Of a stretch of DNA of 64,000 nt, positions 17,482 through 25,785 are shown one piece after another (the first letter of the stretch is position 1; each line of letters starts with the position of its first letter). A program made the position numbers and the translations under genes. Under the pieces are notes generated by a model, which worked only from the letters and a program-made list of their open reading frames with translations, had not been told where the DNA came from and made no database searches. The stretch lies in NCBI RefSeq assembly GCF_003258515.1, contig NZ_QGEH01000003.1, forward strand, positions 310,001-374,000, given 5' to 3'. This stretch comes from Marinobacter bohaiensis. GTDB taxonomy: Bacteria; Pseudomonadota; Gammaproteobacteria; Pseudomonadales; Oleiphilaceae.

Positions 17482-18369
17482 ATGGCCAACATTACCTTCA
17501 TCGGACTGGGCAACATGGGCGGCCCCATGGCCCACAATCTGCTCAAGGCCGGACACACGGTCACGGTATTCGACCTGTCCGCCGATGCGGTCAAGGCGGT
17601 GACCGACGATGGCGCCAGGACGGCGGACACAGTCCACGCGGCGGCCGAGGGCGCGGAGGTCCTGATCACCATGCTGCCCGCCGGCGAGCACGTCGAGGCG
17701 GTCTACCTGGGCGAGGACGGTCTGCTCAACAGCCTGTCCACGTCGACCCTGGTGATCGATTCCTCCACCATTGCGCCGGAGACGTCGCGCGGTGTTGCCG
17801 ACGCGGCGCGGGAGAAGGGCATCGAGTTTCTGGACGCCCCGGTGTCCGGTGGTGTGGGCGGTGCCAAAGCGGGCACCCTGACCTTTATCTGCGGCGGTGA
17901 GGACGCCGCGTTCGAGAAAGCTAAACCGATCCTGCAGGATATGGGCAGGAACATCTTTCACGCCGGCCCTCACGGCGCCGGGCAGGTGGCCAAACTGTGC
18001 AACAACATGCTGCTGGCGGTGCTGATGAACGGCACCTGTGAGGCCCTGGCCCTGGGGGTGAAGAACGGCCTGGACCCTGCGGTGCTGTCGGAAATCATGC
18101 GCCAGAGTTCGGGCGGCAACTGGGCCCTGAACGTCTACAATCCCTGGCCGGGGGTGATGGAGGGGGCGCCGGCCGGCAACGACTACCAGGGCGGTTTCCT
18201 GGTGGACCTGATGAACAAGGATCTGGGGCTGGCGTTCGATAACGCGGTGAAGAACAAGGCGCCGATTCCCATGGGCGCGCTGGCGCGCAACATGTACGCG
18301 CTGCACGGCCAGCAAGGCAACGGGCGGCTGGATTTCTCCAGCATCCAGCGGTTCTATCGAGGGGAGTGA
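17482..18369 (+). CDS. mmsB: 3-hydroxyisobutyrate dehydrogenase
   Basis: NAD-dependent oxidation of 3-hydroxyisobutyrate to methylmalonate semialdehyde, the substrate of MmsA. It is 295 residues. The dinucleotide motif FIGLGNMGGPMAHNLLKAGH opens the protein. The substrate loop DAPVSGGVGGAKAGTLTF and catalytic lysine in HGAGQVAKLCNNM are present, and the C-terminal helical half includes MNKDLGLAFDNA. It starts after CAGGAG and is co-directional with the mmsA run, although a palindromic element separates them. Confidence 0.95.
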   Translation: MANITFIGLGNMGGPMAHNLLKAGHTVTVFDLSADAVKAVTDDGARTADTVHAAAEGAEVLITMLPAGEHVEAVYLGEDGLLNSLSTSTLVIDSSTIAPETSRGVADAAREKGIEFLDAPVSGGVGGAKAGTLTFICGGEDAAFEKAKPILQDMGRNIFHAGPHGAGQVAKLCNNMLLAVLMNGTCEALALGVKNGLDPAVLSEIMRQSSGGNWALNVYNPWPGVMEGAPAGNDYQGGFLVDLMNKDLGLAFDNAVKNKAPIPMGALARNMYALHGQQGNGRLDFSSIQRFYRGE

Positions 18370-18429
18370 CCGCCGCTATCGACGGTGCTCGGTAATCGCT
18401 GGCCTCATGCGATTGCCCCGGGGTTGGTT

Positions 18430-18537
18430 GAAGCGGATGGAAGCCTCTGCCGGAGAAGGGGCAGGGATGCCCCGACCGGTATAACCGGTCAGGGACGGCG
18501 GTGTATTACGGCGGAGGCAAGGGCTTCCATTCGCTTC
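18430..18537. repeat. Long imperfect inverted repeat with a central palindrome
   Basis: A 108-bp structure in the 321-bp gap after mmsB. The outer arms GAAGCGGATGGAAGCC (18430-18445) and GGCTTCCATTCGCTTC (18522-18537) pair over 16 bp with one G-T. A 7-bp palindrome GACCGGT-ATA-ACCGGTC (18474-18490) sits in the middle, and smaller GC-rich stems lie between. No open frame is inside. It could be a terminator complex, a mobile palindromic element or a structured RNA; the sequence does not decide. The remainder of the gap shows nothing else except the upstream region of the next gene. Confidence 0.6.
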
Positions 18538-18690
18538 TCGCTTGAGATCTCCGCCTTGATACGCCGCTGAATTATTCTCGCCCACAAGGTCGCAAATGCC
18601 ATCGCAACCCTCTGAAAATCTGGGTGTAACGTGAACTTTGACGACAGGTTCCATAGACTGGACGCTCATTCCGAGACCGGAGCACCCTGA

Positions 18691-19797
18691 ATGGCCGACA
18701 CGCCACCATCCGCGGACAGCGCGCGCAGCGACAAACCATCACGTCTTGCCATTCCCGCCAACATGACCACCCCCATCTACGGGCTGTTCATTCTGGGAAT
18801 TCTCTACACCCTGTACGTTGCGCACCAGATCATCCTGCCGATCACTCTGGCGATCCTGGCCAGCCTGCTGCTGGAACCGGCGGTAAGGGCGGCGCGGATG
18901 CGCTGGCATATTCCGCGTGGGGTGACCGCGCTGGTGCTGATCCTGGGGCTGTTGGCCGGTATGGCGGGCGTCGGTTGGGCGGTGTCCAAACCCATTCTGG
19001 AATGGGCGGAGAAAGCGCCGGAAGGCATCTCGCGTCTGCTGGTGGGCGGTCAGGGGATTACCGCCAGTATCGAGCGGGTCACCGAATCCGCCCGCGAGGT
19101 GGAAAAGAAAATGGACGAGCTGTCGCCCAACGATGACGCGCCGACCCAGGTCGTCGTGGAATCCAATTCGTGGCAGCAGACCATGTTCACCAAGCTGCGC
19201 AACGGTGTCAGCGGTCTGGCGCTCGCCCTGGCGTTGAGCTACTTCCTGCTGGTCAGCGGCGACAGCCTGATACGTAACTTCGTGAAGCAGCTGCGCAAGC
19301 CCAACCGTCGACTCATGCTCAAAGTGGTGCGGGATTCCCAAAGCCAGATTGCCCAGTACCTGGTGGTGATCAGCGCCAGTAATCTGCTGGTAGGGCTGCT
19401 GACTGGCCTCATGTGCTGGGCGGTGGGCCTGCCGTCGCCGGCGGTGTGGGGACTGATCGCCGGGCTGGCGCGCTTCGTGCCCTACCTGGGCGTGATCGTG
19501 ACGGTCGGTCTGCTGGGCGTGGTGTCCCTGACCAGCCTCGACACCCTGTGGATGATGGCCATCGCGCCGCTTGGCTACGTCGCGCTCACCTCACTGGTGG
19601 GCTTTTTCATCGAGCCCTACATTCACGGCTTCCGTATGTCGATCAACCCGGTGGTGATCTTCCTGTCGATCTTCTTCTGGGGCTGGTTGTGGGGTGCGAT
19701 CGGCGTGGTGATGGCGGTACCGCTGATGACCGTGCTGCAGGTGGTGCTCAGGCAGATTCCCCGGTTGCGGCCGGTTTACCGGGTGATTGCCCGCTAG
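18691..19797 (+). CDS. AI-2E family transporter (PerM/UPF0118)
   Basis: Inner-membrane protein of 368 residues. After a polar N-terminal 30 residues come two to three helices (IYGLFILGILYTLYVAHQIILPITLAILASLLL and VTALVLILGLLAGMAGVGWAV), a soluble loop of about 80 residues rich in charged residues, and a C-terminal bundle with SNLLVGLLTGLMCWAVGLPSPAVWGLIAGLARFVPYLG, the family hallmark, then GFFIEPYIHGFRMSINPVVIFLSIFFWGWLWGAIG. Family members include sodium/proton antiporters and the AI-2 exporter TqsA; the substrate here is unknown. GGAG lies nine bases before the ATG. Confidence 0.9.
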   Translation: MADTPPSADSARSDKPSRLAIPANMTTPIYGLFILGILYTLYVAHQIILPITLAILASLLLEPAVRAARMRWHIPRGVTALVLILGLLAGMAGVGWAVSKPILEWAEKAPEGISRLLVGGQGITASIERVTESAREVEKKMDELSPNDDAPTQVVVESNSWQQTMFTKLRNGVSGLALALALSYFLLVSGDSLIRNFVKQLRKPNRRLMLKVVRDSQSQIAQYLVVISASNLLVGLLTGLMCWAVGLPSPAVWGLIAGLARFVPYLGVIVTVGLLGVVSLTSLDTLWMMAIAPLGYVALTSLVGFFIEPYIHGFRMSINPVVIFLSIFFWGWLWGAIGVVMAVPLMTVLQVVLRQIPRLRPVYRVIAR

Positions 19798-19813
19798 ACA
19801 GACATGCCGTTCG

Positions 19814-19837
19814 GGCGGCAAGGCATTGCCTGCCGCC
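19814..19837. terminator. Hairpin between convergent genes
   Basis: GGCGGCA (19814-19820) pairs with TGCCGCC (19831-19837), and the loop itself can pair partly. It fills the 40-bp space between two convergent stop codons. There is no clear T-run on either side, so it is a weak terminator call. Confidence 0.45.
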
Positions 19838-20512
19838 TTATCCCTTGCCGATGCTGTCGAGGCTGCCTTCGCCGGCAAACAGGTCCGACGTGTATTCCAG
19901 CGGGCTTTTGCCGGTCACCATGTCAAAGCTGGCACCAGCCAGGGACAGGGCCGCCCCCAACGCGCCGCCGTAGAGCGTGCCTCCCGCCACCTGGGCCAGG
20001 TAGCCCTGCTCGTCACCGGTCATCTTCTGGTAGAGCACATCTACCATGGGCAGGTGCTGCAGCGGGTTCACCACATCCACCAGATCGCTCCAGGAGGCAT
20101 TGTTGCCGTCGTCGAACAGGGTACGCGGGCTGCTTGGCAGTGCCTCTTCTCCGCTCTCGGTGGCGGTGCTGCCGGCCAGGGTCTGTGCCGTGGTTTCGGC
20201 CTCAGTGCTGGCTTCGGCGGATGCACTCAGCAACGGACCAATGGCCCCGGTCAGGCCGCTGAACAGGCCCTGGCTGAGGGCGGTCATGGCCTGGTCGCCG
20301 CTGGCGTCGGCCAGTTCTCCGGTAGCCGAAGCGGCGCTGCTGCCGCTTAATCCGTCCGCCACGGCGTCGCTCATGAGATCGGAGAAAATCTGGTCGAACT
20401 GGCCGGCGTTGGAGGAATCCGTCGATACGCCGGTGCTGTCCTCGTCATTGCCCGTCGCCGGGGAGGCGCTGGTTGTGACATCGGGGTTGCTGAAGAAACT
20501 GCTGATTTCCAT
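19838..20512 (-). CDS. Unrecognised acidic, low-complexity protein
   Basis: A 224-residue protein I do not recognise. The start at 20512 (MEISSFFSNP) is favoured because GGAG is seven to eight bases upstream; an ATG six bases earlier would crowd it. The first 120 residues are rich in Ser, Ala, Thr, Gly and Asp and look disordered (NDEDSTGVSTDSSNAG). There is no signal peptide. The C-terminal third has AQVAGGTLYGGALGAALSLAGASFDMVTG, a glycine/alanine-rich amphipathic or membrane-associating stretch, ending SLDSIGKG. It reads as a real gene by codon use and is transcribed alone. The absence of a leader plus a glycine-rich hydrophobic patch could suit a non-classically secreted or surface protein, but that is speculation. 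Confidence 0.6.
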   Translation of the reverse strand: MEISSFFSNPDVTTSASPATGNDEDSTGVSTDSSNAGQFDQIFSDLMSDAVADGLSGSSAASATGELADASGDQAMTALSQGLFSGLTGAIGPLLSASAEASTEAETTAQTLAGSTATESGEEALPSSPRTLFDDGNNASWSDLVDVVNPLQHLPMVDVLYQKMTGDEQGYLAQVAGGTLYGGALGAALSLAGASFDMVTGKSPLEYTSDLFAGEGSLDSIGKG

Positions 20513-20810
20513 GATCATTCTCCGGGCACGGCCTGGGCCGGGTGGCGACAAGCGGCAAAGGTTTGCAGCGAGCGCGCGGTTTTTCACATCCGTTAGACGA
20601 TTCAGCAATAAGTGAGCCAGTCCTGATGATGGCCTTTGCCGGCAACATGGCGCGGGTGAGCTGGCTGCCCGACGCCGGGCCCGGGATTGTCGTCGCACGC
20701 TATGAAGCAACCGGCAAAATGGCCTAACCTGTCGACATGGCCTGATCGCGCTGTAACGCGCTCAGAGTGGCCGTGCCAGACACCCAAGGTGATAGAGGGG
20801 GAAGTAACTT
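20513..20810. other. Intergenic, nothing recognised
   Basis: A 298-bp gap between two divergent genes. It should contain both promoters; I see no clear minus-35/minus-10 pair, repeat or small gene. Confidence 0.5.
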
Positions 20811-21869
20811 ATGCCGGATGATCATGCCCACCACCGGATGCGCTCCATTGGCCTGATCGACATGCAGTCGGGTGGCGATGTGAGTCGCATCATCACCTCC
20901 GGCGTCGCGCATCTGCCAGGCGCCTCGGTGCTGGAGAAGATGCGCTATATCCAGGAACACGGCGATGGGTTCCGCCGGCTATTGCTGTCCGAACCCTACG
21001 GCGATCCGTTCATGTCCCTGGACCTGATCGTGGAGCCGTCGCACCCGGAAGCCCAGGCGGGCTACATCATCATGGAAGCCATGGGCTACCCGCTGTATTC
21101 GGGCTCCAACACCATCTGCACGGCCACCGCGATCCTGCAAAGCGGCATCGTGCCCATGGAGGAGGGCGAGCAGTCGCTGGTGCTGGAATCCCCCGCTGGC
21201 CTGGCGCGGATCAAGGCCTATAACGAGAACGGCCGCACCCAGTCGATCACGACGCAGGGGGAACCCGCCTACGTGGAAGCGCGGGATCAGGAAGTGGAGG
21301 TGCCGCATTACGGCCGGGTGCGCTTCGACCTGGTCTGGAGCGGCGCCTATTTTGCGCTGGTGGACGCGGCCCAGTACGGCTTCCATCTGACGGCCGAGGA
21401 AATCCCGGCATTGACCGCCTTCGGCCACGCCCTGGTGACGGCCGCACGGCCCCAGGTGACCCGGCAGCATCCGGAGTTGGGCGAAGTGGGGCCACTGCCC
21501 TTTGCCCATTTCATGGGGCCGCTGGACCCGGTGGGCACGGACGGCTATCGCACGCCCTCCGCCACCTACGTGCATCCGGGCGTGATCTGCCGCAGCCCCA
21601 CGGGGACGGGGACCTCGGCGCGGCTGGCGCTGATGTACGATGCCGGCGAGATCCAGGATGGCCAGTGGATCGAAACGGTCTCGCCCCGCGGCAGCTCCTT
21701 TATAGGCAAGGTGCTGGGGGAGGCCACTGTCGCCGGGCATCGGGCCATGAACAGTGACATCACCGGCCGCGCCTGGACCCTGGCGCGCTCGGAAGTGGTA
21801 GTGGACCTGGATGATCCGCTGGTGGACAGTTCCGACCTGGAAGGCGTCCTGGATACGCGGCCGGAGTAG
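20811..21869 (+). CDS. Proline racemase superfamily protein with Ser/Thr at the catalytic positions
   Basis: A 352-residue cytosolic enzyme of the proline racemase / 4-hydroxyproline epimerase / trans-3-hydroxyproline dehydratase superfamily. The first catalytic site reads YSGSNTICTA with Ser97 where racemases have Cys in MCGHG-type motifs. The second reads CRSPTGTGTSA with Thr264 where racemases have Cys in SPCGTG. Cys/Cys and Ser/Cys pairs mark epimerases and racemases, and Cys/Thr marks the dehydratase, so a Ser/Thr pair leaves the reaction open. GDPFMSLDLIVEPSHPEAQ and IDMQSGGDVSRI fit the family. No hydroxyproline pathway genes are adjacent. GGGGAAG precedes the ATG. Confidence 0.88.
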   Translation: MPDDHAHHRMRSIGLIDMQSGGDVSRIITSGVAHLPGASVLEKMRYIQEHGDGFRRLLLSEPYGDPFMSLDLIVEPSHPEAQAGYIIMEAMGYPLYSGSNTICTATAILQSGIVPMEEGEQSLVLESPAGLARIKAYNENGRTQSITTQGEPAYVEARDQEVEVPHYGRVRFDLVWSGAYFALVDAAQYGFHLTAEEIPALTAFGHALVTAARPQVTRQHPELGEVGPLPFAHFMGPLDPVGTDGYRTPSATYVHPGVICRSPTGTGTSARLALMYDAGEIQDGQWIETVSPRGSSFIGKVLGEATVAGHRAMNSDITGRAWTLARSEVVVDLDDPLVDSSDLEGVLDTRPE

Positions 21870-21890
21870 CAACACCGACAATCCCGTCAC

Positions 21891-21911
21891 GCCGGGGCGT
21901 CCTGCCCCGGC
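21891..21911 (+). terminator. GC-rich hairpin after the racemase-like gene
   Basis: Perfect 8-bp stem GCCGGGGC / GCCCCGGC with a 5-base loop, 22 bp after the stop codon. No T-run follows, so the termination strength is uncertain. Confidence 0.5.
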
Positions 21912-22047
21912 ATGCTTGGCGTCAACGCCCGTGGCGCAGCTCTTGCACTGAACTTCCCCGAAACGGCGTCGTTCCGGCGTCGAACGCAACCAGTCGCCAA
22001 TCGCCGGCACCACGCCGGTGCAGGCGATCAACTATGGGGAGTCCAGC

Positions 22048-22488
22048 ATGAACAAGGAACTGATGACCGCACGCATCCTCGAGGCAAAGAACGCCAAAGG
22101 GCTGACCTGGGAAGCGATGGCGCAATCCATTGGCATGTCGCCGGTATTCACCACCTCGGCCTGCTTCGGCTCTAACAGCCTGACCGAGGACAAGGCACTG
22201 GCGGTGTGTGAAATGCTGGAGCTGGACAGGGAGGTCGCAGACGCCCTCCAGGCCTGTCCGTACAAAAGCTGGGACTGGACCGTACCCCAGGATCCGCTGA
22301 TCTACCGCTTCTACGAAGTGACTGGCGTCTATGGCGATACGCTAAAGGCGCTGATCCACGAGAAGTTCGGTGACGGCATTATGAGCGCCATCGATTTCGA
22401 GATGGCGGTGGACAAGGAGGAAAACCCGGCTGGCGACCGGGTGGTGGTGACCATGAGTGGGAAATTCCTGCCCTACAAGAAGTGGTAG
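22048..22488 (+). CDS. cynS: Cyanase (cyanate hydratase)
   Basis: Decomposes cyanate with bicarbonate to ammonia and carbon dioxide via carbamate, as a cytosolic decamer. It is 146 residues, slightly shorter than the 156 of E. coli. The N-terminal helix-turn-helix-like domain (LLEAKNAKGLTWEAMAQSIGMSPVF region) is followed by the catalytic domain YRFYEVTGVYGDTLKALIHEKFGDGIMSAIDF. The catalytic triad Arg87, Glu90 and Ser113 is intact and equivalent to Arg96, Glu99, Ser122. The ATG at 22048 has GGGGAG upstream. No carbonic anhydrase (cynT), cyanate transporter or CynR gene is next to it. Confidence 0.97.
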   Translation: MNKELMTARILEAKNAKGLTWEAMAQSIGMSPVFTTSACFGSNSLTEDKALAVCEMLELDREVADALQACPYKSWDWTVPQDPLIYRFYEVTGVYGDTLKALIHEKFGDGIMSAIDFEMAVDKEENPAGDRVVVTMSGKFLPYKKW

Positions 22489-22571
22489 GGCGGGGCGTCC
22501 TGACCCGGCGGCATCGGACACCGGCAACTTTCGTTTGTTGATCGCCCTTCGCCTCGAACTGACCTTTGCTG

Positions 22572-22600
22572 TTTACAAATGAGAATTATTCTCATATTGT
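22572..22600 (+). promoter_or_regulatory. Fur-box-embedded promoter
   Basis: TTTACA (22572-22577) and TATTGT (22595-22600) are separated by exactly 17 bp. That spacer contains TGAGAATTATTCTCA (22580-22594), a perfect 7-1-7 inverted repeat matching the classic Fur core TGATAATNATTATCA at 13 of 14 fixed positions less one. This geometry means iron-loaded Fur would block polymerase. The expected transcription start near 22607 leaves about 100 nt of leader before the small membrane protein. Confidence 0.8.
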
Positions 22601-22707
22601 GAATGTGTATCGTCTCGATTGATTGGAACGAGTTTCGAATCACGCTCTGGCAACGCGTCACGTCGGTGCTCATTGGCACCGTACAGGCGACTGAAGGGGG
22701 AAGGATC

Positions 22708-22875
22708 ATGCTGCTGGTACTGCGAAGAAACGATGCGCCCCGGGAGATCGATATCCCCGTGGACGGCGCGGAGCCCCGCGACCGGGAAATCCTGGAAGGC
22801 CTCAAGGTGGCAGGGATTGCCCTTGGCGTCGCGTTCCTGGCGGGATTGTTGTCTGCCACAGGCGGCATCCTCTGA
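22708..22875 (+). CDS. Small single-pass membrane protein, probably iron-repressed
   Basis: A 55-residue protein not recognised as a named family. It begins MLLVLRRNDAPREIDIPVDG, is polar and acidic to about residue 30, and ends in one hydrophobic helix (VAGIALGVAFLAGLLSATGGIL), so it is probably C-tail anchored in the inner membrane. I use the ATG at 22708, preceded by GGGGGAAGGA; the in-frame ATG at 22603 would lie upstream of the expected transcription start. The Fur-box promoter upstream implies production during iron starvation. Alternatively the transcript could act as an RNA. Confidence 0.6.
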   Translation: MLLVLRRNDAPREIDIPVDGAEPRDREILEGLKVAGIALGVAFLAGLLSATGGIL

Positions 22876-22886
22876 TGCCGGAAGGC

Positions 22887-22914
22887 GGCCGGCGCCGAAG
22901 CGTCGGCGCCGGCC
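22887..22914. terminator. Strong GC hairpin between convergent genes
   Basis: A perfect 12-bp stem, GGCCGGCGCCGA with TCGGCGCCGGCC, and a tetraloop AGCG. It lies between the stop codons of the small membrane protein and the chemoreceptor and probably serves both directions. There is no T-run. Confidence 0.6.
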
Positions 22915-22927
22915 GTCATGACCCTCG

Positions 22928-24553
22928 TCAGGCGCGGATGCGGGCGGCCAGCCGGTTGGCTTCGGCGGCCATGGCTTCCAGTTCCGGCACCGTCGCCAGA
23001 TTGTTGCGGGCGGCCTGACTCATGGCTTCGGAAATCTCCGCCACGCCGGACACGTTGCGGTTGATGTCCTCGCAGACGCTGGTCTGTTCCTCGGCGGCGG
23101 TCGCCACCTGGGTGGTGGCGTCGTTGACCTGCGCCATCCGCCCCTGGATGTCGCCCAGGCTGGCGCGGACCGTCCCCACGGCCTCACGGCTTTCCTGACC
23201 GACAATCTCGCTGGCCTGCATGTACTCCATGGCATCCTGCGAGCCCGAGTGGATGGTTTCGATGATCTTGTCGATTTCCACCGTGGCCTCCTGTGTTTTA
23301 GACGCCAGCGAGCGCACCTCGTCCGCCACCACCGCGAAGCCGCGTCCGGCCTCGCCGGCCCGGGCGGCTTCAATGGCGGCGTTCAGCGCCAGCAGGTTGG
23401 TCTGGTCGGCAATTTCCCGGATCACTTCCATCACCTTGCCCACCTTGCGGCCGTCCTCGGCCAGGCTCGACACTGTCTCGCTGGAACTGCGGATCTGCGA
23501 CACCAGCCGTTCCATGCTCTCCACCGCCGATTCAATCTGACGGTCGGCGGTATCGGTCTGCTCCGACGTTTCGCGCACTTCGCTGGCCACCGTCGCCGCA
23601 TGCTGGGCCACGTCCTGGGCGGTGGCGGACATTTCGTTCATGGCGGTGGCGATCTGGTCGATGCGCTGATGGGCGTCGTCCGCCCGATTGGACACTTCGT
23701 CGGCGTTGTCACGGATGATGTCGCGGGTGCCTTCCAGCTGGCTGGCGTTGCGTGACAGCTGCTCGCTGGTGTCCACCAGGAACTGGTGCAGCTTGCGCGC
23801 CGCGTCGGCCAGACGGCCCAGCTCGTCGTTACGCCGGATGCTGACCGTCTCGCTGACGTCGCCATCGCCCAGGCGCTGGATATTATCGATCAGTTTCTGG
23901 GTGGGGCGGATCACCGCGCGTAGCAGCACGATCACGCAGGCTACCGTCCCCAGCAGGATCGCCAGCATCAGGATGCTGCCCAGCAGTTGGGCGCGGGCGG
24001 TCACCTCGGCATCCAGCGCCTCAAGCCGTTCCATGGCGTCGGCGCGGATATCGGTGGCGGCCTGCTCGATCAGATCGCTGGGCTCGCGGTCGATCCCGCG
24101 CACGGCGGCGTCACCGGCCTTGTGGTCGAAGCCGGCGTCGACGAAATCCTGATAACCCTGGCGGTAAGCCCGGCCCATTTGCTCATGCGCGGCCTGGAAA
24201 CGCTCCAGCAAATCACGGGCGTCGGCGTTGCCTAGCCGCGGGATCAGGTCGTCCAGGTTTGACTGGATGCGGTCTTCCTGGGCCTGGAACTGGCGCCAGT
24301 ACTTGTCCCGGTCGTCCCTGTTGTGCCCGCGCAGCAGGACGTTCTTCCATTCCTGCACCTGGGTCTTGAACTGGCTCAGAACGTCCTGAACCTCCATGGC
24401 CTGGCCCAGGTCCTCCGAACCGAGTGCGTAGAGATCGTCCTTGACCTGCAGTGAATGGCTGAAATAGAGGCCGGCCACAATGGCGACCACCAGGTTGGCG
24501 CCGATGATGATCGTCAGCACCCGGTTGAGAATGCTCCGCGTATACCACTGCAT
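22928..24553 (-). CDS. Methyl-accepting chemotaxis protein
   Basis: Inner-membrane chemoreceptor of 541 residues. Transmembrane helix 1 is near residues 10-30 ([22 protein letters not shown]), followed by a helical periplasmic sensor of about 160 residues, rich in Gln, Asp and Arg. Helix 2 ([23 protein letters not shown]) is near 190-215. A HAMP domain and long signalling coiled coil follow. The conserved hairpin tip [21 protein letters not shown]...[18 protein letters not shown] is intact. No CheR-docking pentapeptide is visible at the C-terminus. The ligand cannot be read from the sequence. Confidence 0.95.
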   Translation of the reverse strand: MQWYTRSILNRVLTIIIGANLVVAIVAGLYFSHSLQVKDDLYALGSEDLGQAMEVQDVLSQFKTQVQEWKNVLLRGHNRDDRDKYWRQFQAQEDRIQSNLDDLIPRLGNADARDLLERFQAAHEQMGRAYRQGYQDFVDAGFDHKAGDAAVRGIDREPSDLIEQAATDIRADAMERLEALDAEVTARAQLLGSILMLAILLGTVACVIVLLRAVIRPTQKLIDNIQRLGDGDVSETVSIRRNDELGRLADAARKLHQFLVDTSEQLSRNASQLEGTRDIIRDNADEVSNRADDAHQRIDQIATAMNEMSATAQDVAQHAATVASEVRETSEQTDTADRQIESAVESMERLVSQIRSSSETVSSLAEDGRKVGKVMEVIREIADQTNLLALNAAIEAARAGEAGRGFAVVADEVRSLASKTQEATVEIDKIIETIHSGSQDAMEYMQASEIVGQESREAVGTVRASLGDIQGRMAQVNDATTQVATAAEEQTSVCEDINRNVSGVAEISEAMSQAARNNLATVPELEAMAAEANRLAARIRA

Positions 24554-24697
24554 CAGTAGACCCTCTCTAGTGTCCAGTCTGAGGTAAAGACAGAAAAATG
24601 GGTGGAGCCCCCGGAAGGGCCCAATTGGGGAGGGATTGTATGACGATTAGGTTAAAGTTTTATGAAACTGTCGCGGTCCAGGACCAATAACGGGATT

Positions 24698-25633
24698 TCA
24701 TCGGGCGTCGGCGCGGGTGGTGACGCGACTGGCTTCCAGGCGGGGCGTGGTGTGCTGGCTCTCGATGCTGGCGACGAACTCGTCGATGTCACAGGCCAGG
24801 TCCCGCGGATGGCTGAGTGGCGCCCAATGACCGGCGTCCAGCTCGCGCCGGAACAGGGCCGGGACCCACTCGTGCAGGTCGTCGAACAGCTGGGCGCCGA
24901 CGTAGCGGTCCCGTTCGGGAACGATTACCTGGACCGGGCAGTGGGCGTAGCGCACGCGTGGGTTGAGCAACCGCGGCAGCATGTTGGCGCGGTACAGGCG
25001 AATGCCGTCGCGACCGTCTGCGGACTGCCAGGGGTTGTCCGCGCCCGGGCGGATGCCTTCGCTGGCGGCCAGGTACTGTGGCCAGAGCCCGCCGAGTCGG
25101 GAACGCCACAGCGTTGCGGCCAGCCAGGGCAGGTGGAAGGCGCCGATGTACCAGGAACTGGCCGCTTGCCGGGCCACTTTCCAGTGCTCCCGTAACGAGC
25201 GGCCGCCAAGGCGGTGCCGGAACCAGTGGCCGACGTGGTCCAGGCAGGGGCCGGAAATCGAGGTGAATGACCGAATGCGCGCCCTCAGACGCTCGCCGGT
25301 CACCGACTCCCAGCACTGGATCGATCCCCAGTCGTGGCCGACCAGATGGAAGGCGCGGTCTGCCAGCACGGTATCGACCACCGCTTCCAGGTCCCGGGCC
25401 AGTAGGGGCAGCCGGTAGTCGCGGGTTCGTTGCGGGCGCTGCGAGCGACCGGCGCCGCGCACGTCGTAGGTCACCACAAACCAGTCCCGGGCGAGGTGTT
25501 CGGCGACCGCGTTCCAGACTGTCTGGTTGTCCGGGTAGCCGTGCACCAGCACGATGGCCGGGGCGTCCTGCGGGCCGCGTGTGGTGACCTGAAGCTGCAC
25601 GCCGCAACCTTCGATTCGATGTTCGCTGGCCAT
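24698..25633 (-). CDS. Alpha/beta hydrolase, epoxide hydrolase / dehalogenase-like
   Basis: A 311-residue cytosolic hydrolase. The oxyanion motif HGYPDNQTVW and the nucleophile elbow LVGHDWGSIQ give Asp101 as nucleophile, as in epoxide hydrolases and haloalkane dehalogenases rather than esterases. A cap region follows (HWFRHRLGGRSLREHWKVARQAASSWYIGAFHLPWL). The last part has VIVPERDRYVGAQLFDDL and GHWAPLSHP, which supplies the catalytic histidine. It is divergent from the DCC-family gene. The substrate is unknown. Confidence 0.87.
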   Translation of the reverse strand: MASEHRIEGCGVQLQVTTRGPQDAPAIVLVHGYPDNQTVWNAVAEHLARDWFVVTYDVRGAGRSQRPQRTRDYRLPLLARDLEAVVDTVLADRAFHLVGHDWGSIQCWESVTGERLRARIRSFTSISGPCLDHVGHWFRHRLGGRSLREHWKVARQAASSWYIGAFHLPWLAATLWRSRLGGLWPQYLAASEGIRPGADNPWQSADGRDGIRLYRANMLPRLLNPRVRYAHCPVQVIVPERDRYVGAQLFDDLHEWVPALFRRELDAGHWAPLSHPRDLACDIDEFVASIESQHTTPRLEASRVTTRADAR

Positions 25634-25785
25634 GATGATGCTCCTGCAACCTGGTCTCGATAGCAGGGGTACTGTAGCCGCCGGTCAAAGGCGATACGAT
25701 GGCCGGAGGGGCCTAAGACCATGCCGGGCGGGCTTTCGGAGAGGGCGGGGAGATGGAGCAGCGAAAGCGGAAAGGAGCAAGGCCG

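Noticed and set aside
15765-17672. Long minus-strand frame of 635 codons
   Set aside because: Antisense to the crotonase-family genes and crosses the palindromic element.
22603-22707. Extended N-terminus for the small iron-regulated protein
   Set aside because: The ATG at 22603 is three bases after the minus-10 box, so it would not be in the transcript, and it lacks a ribosome site.
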